Part shown: positions 55,838-64,000 of the stretch, one piece after another | Position numbering within the stretch: the stretch's first letter is position 1 | Layout of the letters: every line of letters begins with the position of its first letter | Assembly (NCBI GenBank): GCA_030824275.1 | Contig: JAVBXY010000038.1 | Span: forward strand, 62,001 to 126,000 | From: Rhodocyclaceae bacterium | GTDB taxonomy: Bacteria; Pseudomonadota; Gammaproteobacteria; Burkholderiales; Rhodocyclaceae | Direction of reading: 5' to 3' | DNA length: 64,000 nt | Program-made: the position numbers and the translations under genes | The notes under the pieces: generated by a model | The model's database searches: none | The model's input: only the letters and a program-made list of their open reading frames with translations | What the model was told of the DNA's origin: nothing

Positions 55838-56332
55838 GTGTCAGACATGATTGACGTCGTTATCGACAGTCTGGAGTTCGCGAGGGGTGGTCGTGTGCGG
55901 GAAGGCACGATCCGGATCGACCGCTTGCCGCGCTTGCAGGATTTGCTGGCCGACCCTGTCGGCGAGCTGTCCGTCCGGCTGGAAGGTTGGCGGGATGAGG
56001 AAGGCAAGTCCTGGTTGCATCTGGATGTGGTCGGCGAGCCGGTGCTGCATTGTCAGCGGTGTTTGGGTGGCGTGAAGTTTCCACTGCACATCGACAGTCG
56101 GTTGCAACTGGTGGCGCCCGGTGAAGCATGGCCGGACGACGATCTGGCCGACGATAGTGCCGATGCCATTGAGGCCGACAGGGCTCTGGCCTTGGCGCCG
56201 TTGGTGGAAGAAGAAGTGTTGCTGGCGTTGCCCATCGCGCCGATGCACGAAGATTGCGAGCCGCCCGGTGGGGCGGCGAATGAACATGGGCTGTCGCCGT
56301 TCGCGGCGCTGGCCGCTTTGAAGAAGCATTGA
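55838..56332 (+). CDS. yceD: YceD family protein (23S rRNA accumulation)
   Basis: A 164-residue YceD/DUF177 protein with two zinc-type cysteines in [14 protein letters not shown] and an acidic C-terminal half ([38 protein letters not shown]). YceD is linked to 23S rRNA accumulation. Starts GTG 55838 or ATG 55847 are possible. It lies 16 bp before rpmF and is normally co-transcribed with it and the fatty acid genes. Confidence 0.9.
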   Translation: MSDMIDVVIDSLEFARGGRVREGTIRIDRLPRLQDLLADPVGELSVRLEGWRDEEGKSWLHLDVVGEPVLHCQRCLGGVKFPLHIDSRLQLVAPGEAWPDDDLADDSADAIEADRALALAPLVEEEVLLALPIAPMHEDCEPPGGAANEHGLSPFAALAALKKH

Positions 56333-56348
56333 AACAAGGAGTAGCGAA

Positions 56349-56528
56349 ATGGCCGTACAACAGAACAAGAAGTCCCCCTCCAAGCGCGGCATGCATCGCG
56401 CCCACGATTTCCTGACCAACCCGCCTCTGGCTGTCGAGCCGACCACCGGCGAGGTGCATCTGCGCCACCATATCTCGCCTTCCGGCGTGTATCGCGGCAA
56501 GAAGGTCGTCAAGGCCAAGGGCGAGTAA
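56349..56528 (+). CDS. rpmF: 50S ribosomal protein L32
   Basis: A 59-residue L32 protein: [20 protein letters not shown] at the start and [18 protein letters not shown] at the end. The cysteines of the zinc-binding L32 form are absent, so this is the Cys-free type. AAGGAG precedes the start by nine bases. A strong terminator-like stem follows 12 bp after the stop. Confidence 0.96.
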   Translation: MAVQQNKKSPSKRGMHRAHDFLTNPPLAVEPTTGEVHLRHHISPSGVYRGKKVVKAKGE

Positions 56529-56540
56529 TCTCCTGGTTTG

Positions 56541-56575
56541 AAACGGCCGGATGCGGTATCCGCATCCGGCCGTTT
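56541..56575. terminator. Strong stem-loop between rpmF and plsX
   Basis: Sixteen-pair perfect stem (AAACGGCCGGATGCGG with CCGCATCCGGCCGTTT) and a three-base TAT loop, followed by a T. It probably ends part of the transcription from yceD-rpmF and sets a lower level for plsX and the fab genes. Confidence 0.9.
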
Positions 56576-56595
56576 TCATACTCATCCCACGATAT

Positions 56596-57615
56596 ATGGC
56601 GATCACCCTAGCGGTGGATTGCATGGGCGGCGATCACGGTCCTTCCGTTACGCTGCCCGCCGTTTTCGATTTCCTGCGCCACGACAGCGATTGCGCCGCC
56701 ATCCTGGTCGGCCGCGAGGATGCGCTGCGGCCGCAGGTCGAGAAGCTTGCGGCCGAGTTTGGCGACCGTGTGCGTATTCGTCATGCCTCCGAGGTTGTCG
56801 GCATGGACGAGCCAGTGGCATCTGCTCTGCGCAACAAGAAGGATTCGTCCATGCGCGTGGTGGCCGATCTGGTCAAGGAGGGCGAGGCCAACGCGGCCGT
56901 GTCCGCCGGCAATACCGGCGCCTTGATGGCGATCTCCCGCTTCGTGCTGAAGACCCTGCCCGGCATCGACCGGCCGGCGATCTGCTCCATCCTGCCGACG
57001 CGCCGGGGTAGCACCTACGTCCTCGACCTTGGTGCCAACGTTGATTGCAGCCCGGAGCATCTGCTCCAGTTCGGCATCATGGGGTCTTCGCTGGTTTCTG
57101 CGCTGGAGCACAAGGAACAGCCCATCGTCGGCCTGCTCAATATTGGCGAGGAAGACATCAAGGGCAACGATGTGGTCAAGCGAGCCGGCGAGTTGTTGCG
57201 CGAATCGGATCTGAATTTCGTCGGCAATATCGAGGACATCTACAAAGGCGCGACCGATGTGGTGGTTTGTGACGGCTTCGTTGGCAACGCCGTGCTCAAG
57301 GCTTCGGAAGGCCTGGCGCAGATGATCGGTGGCGGCCTCAAGGAAGAGTTCTCGCGCAATCTGTTTACCAAGCTGGCGGCGCTGGTGGCGCTGCCGGTAC
57401 TCAAATCCTTCCGTCGGCGCTTCGATCATCGCCGTTACAACGGCGCCAGCCTCTTGGGTCTCAAGGGGATCGTGGTCAAGAGCCATGGTTCGGCTGACCA
57501 ATTGGCCTTTCTCTGTGCCCTGGAGCGCGCAGCCGAGGCTGCTCGGCAGCGCCTGCCGGAAATGATTGCTGCCCGCATGGCCGCCGTAGCGCCAACGCCG
57601 ACTCTCTGCGACTGA
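56596..57615 (+). CDS. plsX: Phosphate acyltransferase PlsX
   Basis: A 339-residue peripheral membrane enzyme making acyl-phosphate from acyl-ACP for phospholipid synthesis. Marks are [50 protein letters not shown] and [17 protein letters not shown]. The ATG at 56596 gives the conserved N-terminus; the frame from 56551 runs through the terminator stem. The last dozen codons contain a degenerate dispersed repeat (VAPTPTL). Confidence 0.95.
   Translation: MAITLAVDCMGGDHGPSVTLPAVFDFLRHDSDCAAILVGREDALRPQVEKLAAEFGDRVRIRHASEVVGMDEPVASALRNKKDSSMRVVADLVKEGEANAAVSAGNTGALMAISRFVLKTLPGIDRPAICSILPTRRGSTYVLDLGANVDCSPEHLLQFGIMGSSLVSALEHKEQPIVGLLNIGEEDIKGNDVVKRAGELLRESDLNFVGNIEDIYKGATDVVVCDGFVGNAVLKASEGLAQMIGGGLKEEFSRNLFTKLAALVALPVLKSFRRRFDHRRYNGASLLGLKGIVVKSHGSADQLAFLCALERAAEAARQRLPEMIAARMAAVAPTPTLCD
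57582..57605 (-). repeat. Dispersed repeat, degenerate copy at the plsX 3' end
   Basis: CGCCGTAGCGCCAACGCCGAC then TCT on the plus strand, differing from the consensus by an A in the core and a broken T-run. It lies ten bases before the plsX stop and encodes AVAPTPT. Confidence 0.5.
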
Positions 57616-57635
57616 ATTCACGAGGTGAGGGACCA

Positions 57636-58604
57636 ATGATCCATACCCGCATTTCCGGTACCGGTAGCTATCTGCCCGGCGAACCCATCAGCAATGACAC
57701 CCTGATTGCTGCCCACAAACTTGATTCATCCAATGACTGGATCATTGAGCGTACCGGCATCAGGCAGCGCCATCTGGCTCCGGTCAATGTCGCCAGCAGC
57801 GATCTGGCGCTGGAGGCCAGCCGCCGTGCCATCGAGGCCGCAGGCATTTCGGCGGCGGATATCGATCTCGTCGTCGTCGCTACCTCAACACCGGATTACA
57901 TTTTCCCAAGCACGGCGGCCTTGTTGCAGCACAAGCTGGGCATCACCAATGGGGCGCCGGCCTTCGACGTGCAGGCGGTGTGCAGTGGTTTCGTCTATGC
58001 ACTGTCGATCGCCGACAAGTTCATCCGTTCCGGTTCGCACAAGCGCGCCCTCGTAGTGGGCGCGGAAGTGTTTTCACGCATCCTCGACTGGAAGGATCGC
58101 GGTACCTGCGTATTGTTCGGCGATGGCGCCGGCGCAGTGGTACTGGAAGCCTGTGACGCTCCGGGCATTCTGGCGACGGCCTTGCACGCCGACGGTAGTC
58201 ATCACGGCATTCTTTCCGTTCCCGGCCACGTCTGTGGTGGCACGGTGATCGGCGATCCCTTGTTGCGCATGGATGGTCAGGCTGTGTTCAAGTTTGCTGT
58301 GCGCGTGCTGGCCGAAGTGGCTCACGAGGTGCTGGATGCTGCCAAGCTGACGGCAGAACAGATAGATTGGCTGATTCCCCATCAAGCCAATGTGCGCATC
58401 CTTGCCGCTACTGCGAAGAAGCTGGGCATACCGGCAGAGAAATGCATCGTTACCGTCGAGAATCATGGCAATACCTCGGCGGCCTCGATTCCGCTGGCGC
58501 TTGACGAATCGGTGCGCGCGGGGCGCGTCAAGCGCGGCCAGACGCTGCTGCTCGAAGGCGTGGGCGGTGGTTTCACCTGGGGCGCCGCGCTCCTCAAATT
58601 CTGA
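57636..58604 (+). CDS. fabH: 3-oxoacyl-ACP synthase III
   Basis: A 322-residue condensing enzyme that starts fatty acid synthesis from acetyl-CoA and malonyl-ACP. Catalytic triad in context: Cys116 (QAVCSGF), His249 (IPHQANVRI) and Asn279 ([10 protein letters not shown]). GAGGTGAGGGACC precedes the ATG. It lies 20 bp after plsX and 17 bp before fabD in the fab operon. Confidence 0.97.
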   Translation: MIHTRISGTGSYLPGEPISNDTLIAAHKLDSSNDWIIERTGIRQRHLAPVNVASSDLALEASRRAIEAAGISAADIDLVVVATSTPDYIFPSTAALLQHKLGITNGAPAFDVQAVCSGFVYALSIADKFIRSGSHKRALVVGAEVFSRILDWKDRGTCVLFGDGAGAVVLEACDAPGILATALHADGSHHGILSVPGHVCGGTVIGDPLLRMDGQAVFKFAVRVLAEVAHEVLDAAKLTAEQIDWLIPHQANVRILAATAKKLGIPAEKCIVTVENHGNTSAASIPLALDESVRAGRVKRGQTLLLEGVGGGFTWGAALLKF

Positions 58605-58621
58605 ACTTTGAGACTTCCCTC

Positions 58622-59557
58622 ATGAAATTTGCACTTGTATTTCCGGGCCAGGGCTCGCAAGCTGTCGGCATGATGAACGCCTACGGCGACTCTGCCGTCG
58701 TGCGTGCCACTTTCGACGAGGCGTCTGCTGCGCTGGGGCGCGATCTCTGGCAACTGGTGGCCGATGGTCCTGCTGAAGCGCTGAACCAGACCGTCAATAC
58801 CCAACCGCTGATGCTTACCGCCGGTATCGCCGTCTGGCGCCTGTGGCAGGAAAAGGGCGGCCCGGCGCCGGCGATGGTTGCCGGCCACAGTCTTGGCGAG
58901 TATTCGGCCCTGGTGGCGGCCGGTGTGCTGACACTCAAGGATGCCGTGCCCCTGGTCGAACTGCGTGCCAAAGCGATGCAGGAAGCCGTACCGGCAGGCG
59001 AGGGCGCCATGGCTGCCGTTCTCGGCCTTGATGCCGAGGGCGTGATCGCTGCCTGCGCCGAATCGGCACAAGGGCAGGTGGTACAGGCGGTGAATTTCAA
59101 CGAACCGAAACAGACCGTGATCGCCGGTCACAAGGCAGCTGTCGAGCGAGCGGCGGAGGCCGTCAAGGCCAAGGGTGCCAAGCGCGCCGTGATGCTGCCG
59201 GTGTCCGCACCCTTCCATTGCAGCCTGATGCAGCCGGCGGCGGAAAAGCTGAAGCTGCGTCTCGCGGAACTGACGTTTGTCGCGCCGCAAATTGCCGTGG
59301 TCAATAACGTCGATGTGGCGCAACTGACCGATCCTTCCGCCATCAAGGACGCCCTGGTGCGTCAGGCCGCTTCGCCGGTGCGCTGGGTCGAGACCATGCT
59401 GGCGATGCAGTCGGCGGGCGTGACCAATGTTTTCGAATGCGGTCCCGGCAAGGTGCTCGCGGGCCTGGTCAAGCGTTGTGCCGATGGCATGGCGGGCGGT
59501 GCGATGGCCGACTTGGCCGGTGTCGATGCGGCGCTGGATACGCTTAAGGGAGCATAA
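58622..59557 (+). CDS. fabD: Malonyl-CoA-ACP transacylase
   Basis: A 311-residue transacylase loading malonate onto ACP. The nucleophile Ser90 is in VAGHSLGEYSAL; FVFPGQGSQ-type opening (VFPGQGSQAVGM), the Arg in LVELRAKAMQEA and the His in VSAPFHCSLM are all present. It is followed by fabG after 7 bp. Confidence 0.97.
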   Translation: MKFALVFPGQGSQAVGMMNAYGDSAVVRATFDEASAALGRDLWQLVADGPAEALNQTVNTQPLMLTAGIAVWRLWQEKGGPAPAMVAGHSLGEYSALVAAGVLTLKDAVPLVELRAKAMQEAVPAGEGAMAAVLGLDAEGVIAACAESAQGQVVQAVNFNEPKQTVIAGHKAAVERAAEAVKAKGAKRAVMLPVSAPFHCSLMQPAAEKLKLRLAELTFVAPQIAVVNNVDVAQLTDPSAIKDALVRQAASPVRWVETMLAMQSAGVTNVFECGPGKVLAGLVKRCADGMAGGAMADLAGVDAALDTLKGA

Positions 59558-59564
59558 GGGAAGT

Positions 59565-60314
59565 ATGAACATGAGCCTGAAGGGACAAGTTGCGCTGGTG
59601 ACCGGCGCTTCGCGCGGGATTGGTCGCGCCATTGCATTGGAGCTGGCCGCGCAGGGCGCGACGGTGATCGGTACGGCGACATCGGAGGCGGGTGCCGCCG
59701 ACATCCAGAAGGCCCTTGACGATGCCGGCGCTACCGGCTTGGGTGCAGTGGTCAATGTGACCGATGCGGCTGCCTGCGAAGCGCTGATCGGCGAGATCGA
59801 AAAGAAGTTCGCGCCGGTGTCTGTGCTGGTCAATAACGCCGGCATCACTCGCGACAACCTGGCCATGCGCATGAAGGACGATGAGTGGGATGCGGTGATC
59901 GACACCAACCTGAAGGCGGTGTTCCGCATGTCCAAACTGGTCATGCGCGGCATGATGAAGGCCCGCTTCGGCCGTATCATCAGCATCACCTCGGTGGTGG
60001 GCGAGGCCGGCAATCCGGGCCAGGCCAACTACGCGGCGGCCAAGGCCGGCGTCGCCGGCATGAGCCGGGCGCTGGCACAGGAACTGGGCAGCCGCAACAT
60101 CACGGTGAACTGTGTGGCGCCCGGTTTCATCGACACCGACATGACCAAGGCCTTGCCCGATGCCCAGCGCAATGCGCTGTTGACGAAGATTCCGCTGGGC
60201 CGACTGGGTCAGGCGGAGGAAATCGCTGCTACCGTGGCATTTCTTGCGTCGCCTCGTGCCGGCTATATCACTGGCAATACGATCAATGTAAATGGCGGGA
60301 TGTACATGGCCTGA
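59565..60314 (+). CDS. fabG: 3-oxoacyl-ACP reductase
   Basis: A 249-residue NADPH-dependent short-chain dehydrogenase. Cofactor motif TGASRGIGRAIAL, NNAGITRD, catalytic Ser in SITSVVGEAG and the YAAAK motif in QANYAAAKAGV are intact. The ATG at 59565 is selected over 59571; either fits AAGGGAAG upstream. Its stop lies inside a weak terminator-like stem. Confidence 0.97.
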   Translation: MNMSLKGQVALVTGASRGIGRAIALELAAQGATVIGTATSEAGAADIQKALDDAGATGLGAVVNVTDAAACEALIGEIEKKFAPVSVLVNNAGITRDNLAMRMKDDEWDAVIDTNLKAVFRMSKLVMRGMMKARFGRIISITSVVGEAGNPGQANYAAAKAGVAGMSRALAQELGSRNITVNCVAPGFIDTDMTKALPDAQRNALLTKIPLGRLGQAEEIAATVAFLASPRAGYITGNTINVNGGMYMA

Positions 60315-60342
60315 TCCTGTAACAAGGGAGCAGGCCGTTTTT
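60308..60342 (+). terminator. Weak terminator or attenuator between fabG and acpP
   Basis: GGCCTG at 60308-60313 pairs with CAGGCC at 60331-60336 around a 17-base loop and is followed by GTTTTT. It overlaps the fabG stop. It may reduce readthrough ahead of the highly expressed acpP, whose own promoter probably lies in 60340-60395. Confidence 0.55.
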
Positions 60343-60404
60343 GGTAAAATGGACAGGTTTTGTACCTGACACTCAAGTAAGTAAACCTAGGGAAGGAGCA
60401 GCAA

Positions 60405-60644
60405 ATGGAGAACATCGAACAACGTGTCAAGAAGATCGTCGCCGAGCAACTGGGCGTTAACGAAGCTGACATCAAGAATGAGTCCTCGTTCGTGGACGAT
60501 CTGGGTGCTGATTCCCTCGACACCGTTGAACTGGTGATGGCGCTGGAAGAAGAGTTCGAGTGCGAGATCCCCGATGAAGACGCCGAGAAGATCACCACCG
60601 TCCAGCAGGCGATTGACTACGTCAACGCCAACGTCAAGAAGTAA
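60405..60644 (+). CDS. acpP: Acyl carrier protein
   Basis: A 79-residue acidic carrier protein. The phosphopantetheine attachment Ser37 lies in [14 protein letters not shown]. The start has a strong GGAAGGAGC site upstream. It carries acyl chains between FabD, FabH, FabG and FabF, all encoded alongside, and is also used by PlsX. Confidence 0.98.
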   Translation: MENIEQRVKKIVAEQLGVNEADIKNESSFVDDLGADSLDTVELVMALEEEFECEIPDEDAEKITTVQQAIDYVNANVKK

Positions 60645-60671
60645 ATCCCCTCTTAGTCTGCGGAGTTCAAT

Positions 60672-61916
60672 GTGCGGAGTTCGACGTCGCGCCGTGTAGT
60701 CGTTACCGGTCTGGGCCTTGTCTCGCCGGTGGGAAATACCGTTCCCGAAGCCTGGGAAAACCTGACTGCCGGCAGGAGCGGCATCACCCGCATTACGAAG
60801 TTCGATCCGTCCGCCTTCAAGGCGCAGATCGCTGGCGAGGTCAAGAATTTTGACGTCGCTGCCTATCTGTCGCCGAAAGAGGCTCGCCGCATGGATACCT
60901 TTATCCATTTCGGCATGGCGGCCGGCATCCAGGCCCTGCGTGATGCAGGGCTGGATACCCAGCAGGTGGATGCCGAGCGCATCGGTGTGAATATCGGTTC
61001 GGGCATCGGCGGTCTACCGATGATCGAGGATACGCACAACGATTATCTCGGCGGCGGTCCGCGCAAGATTTCCCCCTTCTTCATTCCTGGCACCATCAGC
61101 AACATGATCTCGGGCAACCTGTCGATCATGTTCGGTTTGAAGGGACCCAACATTGCCGTGGTGACCGCCTGTACCACAGGCTTGCACGCTATTGGCCTGT
61201 CGGCACGGATGATCGAGTATGGCGATGCCGACGTGATGGTCTGCGGTGGCGCCGAAGCGACGATTTCCCCGCTTGCCATTGGCGGCTTTGCCTCCGCTCA
61301 GGCTCTGTCCACCCGCAACGATGATCCCGCTACCGCGTCCCGTCCCTGGGACAAGGGCCGCGATGGCTTCGTCATGGGTGAAGGCGCCGGTGTCATGGTG
61401 ATCGAGGAGTACGAACACGCCAAGGCCCGTGGTGCGAAGATTTATGCCGAACTCGCCGGTTTCGGCATGAGCGGCGACGCCTTCCATATGACCGCACCAG
61501 ATACCGATGGTCCCAAGCGCTCGATGGTCAACGCGCTGAAGAACGCCGGTGTCAATGCGGACCAGGTGCAGTATCTGAACGCCCATGGCACCTCGACGCC
61601 GCTGGGCGACAAGAACGAGACCGAAGCCATCAAGCTGGCTTTCGGTGCCGATAATGCAAAGAACCTGGTGGTGAATTCCACCAAGTCGATGACCGGCCAC
61701 CTGCTCGGTGGCGCTGGTGGTCTCGAATCGGTGTTTACCGTGCTGGCCGTGCATCACCAGGTCTCGCCGCCCACTATCAACATCTTCGAGCAGGACCCGG
61801 AGTGCGATCTCGACTACTGCGCCAATACGGCGCGACAGATGAAGATCGATGTTGCCATGAAGAACAATTTCGGCTTCGGTGGCACCAACGGTACGCTGGT
61901 CTTCCGCCGCGTCTGA
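60672..61916 (+). CDS. fabF: 3-oxoacyl-ACP synthase II
   Basis: A 414-residue elongating condensing enzyme. The nucleophile Cys167 is in VVTACTTGLHAIG and the two histidines are in NAHGTSTPLGD and KSMTGHLLGGAGG. The start is a GTG with GGAG seven bases upstream; the preceding TGCGGAGTTC is duplicated, which creates an alternative ribosome site. It follows acpP by 27 bp. Confidence 0.96.
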   Translation: MRSSTSRRVVVTGLGLVSPVGNTVPEAWENLTAGRSGITRITKFDPSAFKAQIAGEVKNFDVAAYLSPKEARRMDTFIHFGMAAGIQALRDAGLDTQQVDAERIGVNIGSGIGGLPMIEDTHNDYLGGGPRKISPFFIPGTISNMISGNLSIMFGLKGPNIAVVTACTTGLHAIGLSARMIEYGDADVMVCGGAEATISPLAIGGFASAQALSTRNDDPATASRPWDKGRDGFVMGEGAGVMVIEEYEHAKARGAKIYAELAGFGMSGDAFHMTAPDTDGPKRSMVNALKNAGVNADQVQYLNAHGTSTPLGDKNETEAIKLAFGADNAKNLVVNSTKSMTGHLLGGAGGLESVFTVLAVHHQVSPPTINIFEQDPECDLDYCANTARQMKIDVAMKNNFGFGGTNGTLVFRRV

Positions 61917-61928
61917 TCTTTCCGGGCG

Positions 61929-62408
61929 ATGAAGCGCATCGCCCCGCTTACCGTTACGCTGAAGCCTTCGCGCCGCCTGCTGGTTATCCAGTCGGCGGCG
62001 CATTTGATTGCGGGCTTGTCGGTGTTGGTGGCGACGATTCCACCTTGGCTGGCCGTTTTGTTGCTGCTCGGGCTGGGCGCATCGTTGGCGCATATGCGCA
62101 AGTCGTCGGATATCTCGGCGCTGGTCCTGCGTGGCGATGGTCGGCTGGAAAAAGTCGGCGCTGACGGGACGGCGAAGGAGCTGGGTTTGCATCCCCATAC
62201 GACCGTCCTGCCCTTCCTGATCGTACTGCTCTATCGCGAGGAGGGTCGGTCAGGGTCGCTGGTCCTGCTCGTCGACAGCATGAGCGACGATGATTTCCGC
62301 CAGATACGCGTGTGGCTGCGCTGGCGGGCGGAAACCCTCAGTCCTGCCGGCGTGGATGCAGCACCGTCTCCAGGGCGCGGGGCAGGGTCTCCGGATAATC
62401 CCGGCTGA
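61929..62408 (+). CDS. YgfX-like membrane protein
   Basis: A 159-residue protein with two close helices (about 18-55) and a soluble C-terminal part containing [18 protein letters not shown], a pattern typical of YgfX/CptA-like proteins. E. coli YgfX was described as a membrane toxin partner of SdhE; no sdhE lies beside this gene. The reading frame continues 71 bp into the 3' end of opposing nadB, so the last 25 residues look like readthrough tail. A perfect dispersed repeat encodes [11 protein letters not shown] between the helices and the conserved end. Confidence 0.6.
   Translation: MKRIAPLTVTLKPSRRLLVIQSAAHLIAGLSVLVATIPPWLAVLLLLGLGASLAHMRKSSDISALVLRGDGRLEKVGADGTAKELGLHPHTTVLPFLIVLLYREEGRSGSLVLLVDSMSDDDFRQIRVWLRWRAETLSPAGVDAAPSPGRGAGSPDNPG
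62150..62174 (+). repeat. Dispersed AAAAGTCGGCGCTG repeat, copy 11 (inside the YgfX-like gene)
   Basis: Twenty-five bases identical to the copy at 45105-45129 although that one is intergenic. Here it is in frame and encodes KVGADGTA. Identity between a coding and a non-coding copy indicates selection or recent movement at DNA level. Confidence 0.88.
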
Positions 62409-63963
62409 AGTGCAGGCCCCGGCTTTCGTGCCGACGCTGGGCGCTTTTGACGATCAGGTGGGCGGTGAGGACGAGATTGCGCAACTCGATCAGGTCGCTG
62501 CTGACGCGGAAATTGGCGTAGTACTCGTCGATTTCCTTTTCCAGCAGACGGATGCGGTGCAGTGCCCGTTCCAACCGCTTGTTGGTGCGCACGATGCCGA
62601 CGTAGTCCCACATGAAGCGGCGCAGTTCCGCCCAGTTGTGGGAGATGACGACTTCCTCATCGGCGTTGCGTACGCGGCTCTCGTCCCAGGAGGGCAGGTG
62701 GGGCAGGGGCTCGACCGGAGCGGCGAGAATGTCGGCGGCGGCCGAGGCCGAGAACACAACGCATTCCAGTAACGAATTTGAGGCCAGCCGATTGGCGCCG
62801 TGCAGGCCGGTAAACGCGGTTTCACCGACGGCGTAGAGGCCGGGTAGATCGGTGCGCGCCGCCAGGTCGGTGACAACGCCGCCGCAGGCATAGTGGGCGG
62901 CCGGTACGACAGGGATAGGCTCTTTCGTGATGTCGATGCCGAGTTCCAGGCAGCGGGCAAGGATGGTCGGGAAGTGTTCCTGGAGGAATTCCGGCGACTT
63001 GTGGGTCATGTCGAGGAAGACGCAATCCAAGCCGTGCTTCTTCATCTCGAAGTCGATGGCGCGTGCGACGATGTCACGAGGAGCCAGTTCGGCGCGGCTG
63101 TCGTGGTCGGGCATGAAACGCTTGCCGCCCAGTTCTTCGGGGAGGCGCAGCAAACCGCCTTCGCCGCGCAGGGCCTCGGAAATCAGGAAGGACTTGGCGT
63201 GGGGATGGTAGAGGCAGGTCGGATGGAACTGGATGAATTCCATGTTCGCCATGCGGCAGCCCGCCCGCCAGGCCATGGCGACGCCGTCGCCGGTCGCGGT
63301 GTCCGGATTGGTGGTGTAGAGATAGACCTTGCCGGTTCCGCCGGTGGCCAGCACCGTGTGGCTGGCGCCGATGGTCATTACTTTATCGCGGGCGATGTCG
63401 AGCACGTAGGCGCCGAGGCAGCGATTGCGCGGCAGGCCCATCTTGGATGCGGTGAGCAGATCCACGGCGATGTGGTGCTCGAACACGGTGATGTTCGGAT
63501 GGCGACGAACCTGCTCGGTCAGCGTTTCCTGCACGGCGGTGCCGGTGGCGTCGGCGGCATGGATGATGCGGCGGTGGCCGTGGCCGCCTTCCCGGGTCAG
63601 GTGGAAGCCCAGCGGCGAATCGTCTGCGGTGAAGGGCACGCCGCGATCAATCAGCCACTGGATGGCGGCGCGACTGTTCTCGACGACGAAGCGCGTCGCG
63701 GCCGGATCGCAAAGACCGGCGCCGGCGGTGAAGGTATCGGCGACATGGGCCTCGACGGAGTCGGCCGGGTCGAGCACGGCGGCGATGCCGCCCTGGGCCC
63801 AGGCGGAGGCGGAGTCGTCGAGGGATTTCTTGGTCACCAGCGCGACGCGGCGGGAATCGGCGAGGCGCAGGGCGAGGGACTGGCCGGCGAGTCCGCTACC
63901 GATGACGAGAACGTCGAAGTGGCTGGGATGGCCGGGAACGGCAGGTTTGGAGGCTTGATTCAT
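62338..63963 (-). CDS. nadB: L-aspartate oxidase
   Basis: A 541-residue flavoenzyme, first step of NAD synthesis, converting aspartate to iminoaspartate. Marks are the FAD fold [57 protein letters not shown], the active-site region [12 protein letters not shown] and [20 protein letters not shown]. Its 3' end overlaps the opposing YgfX-like gene by 71 bp. The promoter should lie at the window's right edge; a TATAGT-like element is visible just upstream of the ATG. Confidence 0.96.
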   Translation of the reverse strand: MNQASKPAVPGHPSHFDVLVIGSGLAGQSLALRLADSRRVALVTKKSLDDSASAWAQGGIAAVLDPADSVEAHVADTFTAGAGLCDPAATRFVVENSRAAIQWLIDRGVPFTADDSPLGFHLTREGGHGHRRIIHAADATGTAVQETLTEQVRRHPNITVFEHHIAVDLLTASKMGLPRNRCLGAYVLDIARDKVMTIGASHTVLATGGTGKVYLYTTNPDTATGDGVAMAWRAGCRMANMEFIQFHPTCLYHPHAKSFLISEALRGEGGLLRLPEELGGKRFMPDHDSRAELAPRDIVARAIDFEMKKHGLDCVFLDMTHKSPEFLQEHFPTILARCLELGIDITKEPIPVVPAAHYACGGVVTDLAARTDLPGLYAVGETAFTGLHGANRLASNSLLECVVFSASAAADILAAPVEPLPHLPSWDESRVRNADEEVVISHNWAELRRFMWDYVGIVRTNKRLERALHRIRLLEKEIDEYYANFRVSSDLIELRNLVLTAHLIVKSAQRRHESRGLHFSRDYPETLPRALETVLHPRRQD

Positions 63964-64000
63964 GGCTCGGGACTATATCATCCGTGGAACTATTCGCCGT

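Noticed and set aside
63991-64000. Last bases TATTCGCCGT look like the tail of a further repeat copy
   Set aside because: The core would lie beyond the window edge, so this cannot be judged.
1-64000. tRNA, rRNA, riboswitch or CRISPR array
   Set aside because: No cloverleaf with a TTCRA arm outside coding genes, no rRNA stretches, no regularly spaced direct repeats with unique spacers, and no leader matching a riboswitch class I know were seen by eye. A covariance-model scan would be decisive.

Overview
The window reads as chromosomal DNA of a GC-rich betaproteobacterium, most likely from the Rhodocyclales. Support comes from the cytochrome oxidase cluster with a DUF2909 'twin transmembrane' gene, a DUF2863 protein (a mostly betaproteobacterial family), the rpmF-plsX-fabHDG-acpP-fabF block, and many chemoreceptors and c-di-GMP enzymes. 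Placement below order is not possible from the sequence alone. I see no rRNA, tRNA, CRISPR array, complete insertion sequence or prophage.

Layout. 1-2705: two chemoreceptors. 2732-8461: aa3/caa3-type oxidase cluster, mostly on the minus strand (DUF2244, coxB with a fused cytochrome c domain, coxA, a 46-residue membrane protein, ctaG, coxC, SURF1), preceded by two Rrf2/IscR-like palindromic boxes. 8762-13873: a third chemoreceptor, a caspase-like lipoprotein, a membrane protein with a possible CBM9-like domain, a small acidic protein and a trypsin-like protease without a signal peptide. 13941-21948: a tightly overlapping signalling operon of hybrid kinase, CheR, CheB and REC-PAS-GAF-PAS-GGDEF-EAL. 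22021-25458: small membrane protein, Tex and a methyltransferase. 25500-27190: a visibly AT-richer patch with a DUF4365 protein, a palindrome and a YefM-type antitoxin without a recognisable toxin. 27183-37232: VOC protein, porin/binding-protein/GGDEF module, AIM24-M48-tandem REC operon, Cache-PAS-GGDEF, thioredoxin-TPR and GAF-GGDEF. 37374-48429: purL, a peptidyl-prolyl isomerase with the bolA-yciI-yciB-msrB group, dadA-like oxidase, DUF2863, DUF47-Pit and a YkgJ-type protein. 48426-50295: EamA and azlCD. 50288-54474: senA, senB, senC (selD-like) and egtD, a selenoneine biosynthesis set. 54476-63963: rsmI-like, maf, yceD-rpmF-plsX-fabH-fabD-fabG-acpP-fabF, a YgfX-like protein and nadB.

The strongest unexplained signal is a dispersed repeat of about 25 bp. 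It has a conserved AAAAGTCGGCGCTG core followed by a variable tail that usually ends ACGGCG. I count eleven clear and three degenerate copies. Six of the seven non-overlapping convergent gene junctions carry it; the seventh has only a 15-bp gap. Other copies lie in frame inside genes, in at least three different reading frames, so the constraint acts on DNA rather than protein. Two copies extend to 45 bp with a flanking stem-loop. It could be an uptake-signal-like sequence, a terminator-associated repeat or a small mobile element.

The best-defined pathway is selenoneine synthesis. EgtD makes hercynine, SenC makes selenophosphate, SenB makes a selenosugar and SenA joins selenium to hercynine. 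senA and senB are head to head with start codons sharing two base pairs, and senC and egtD converge with overlapping stop codons.
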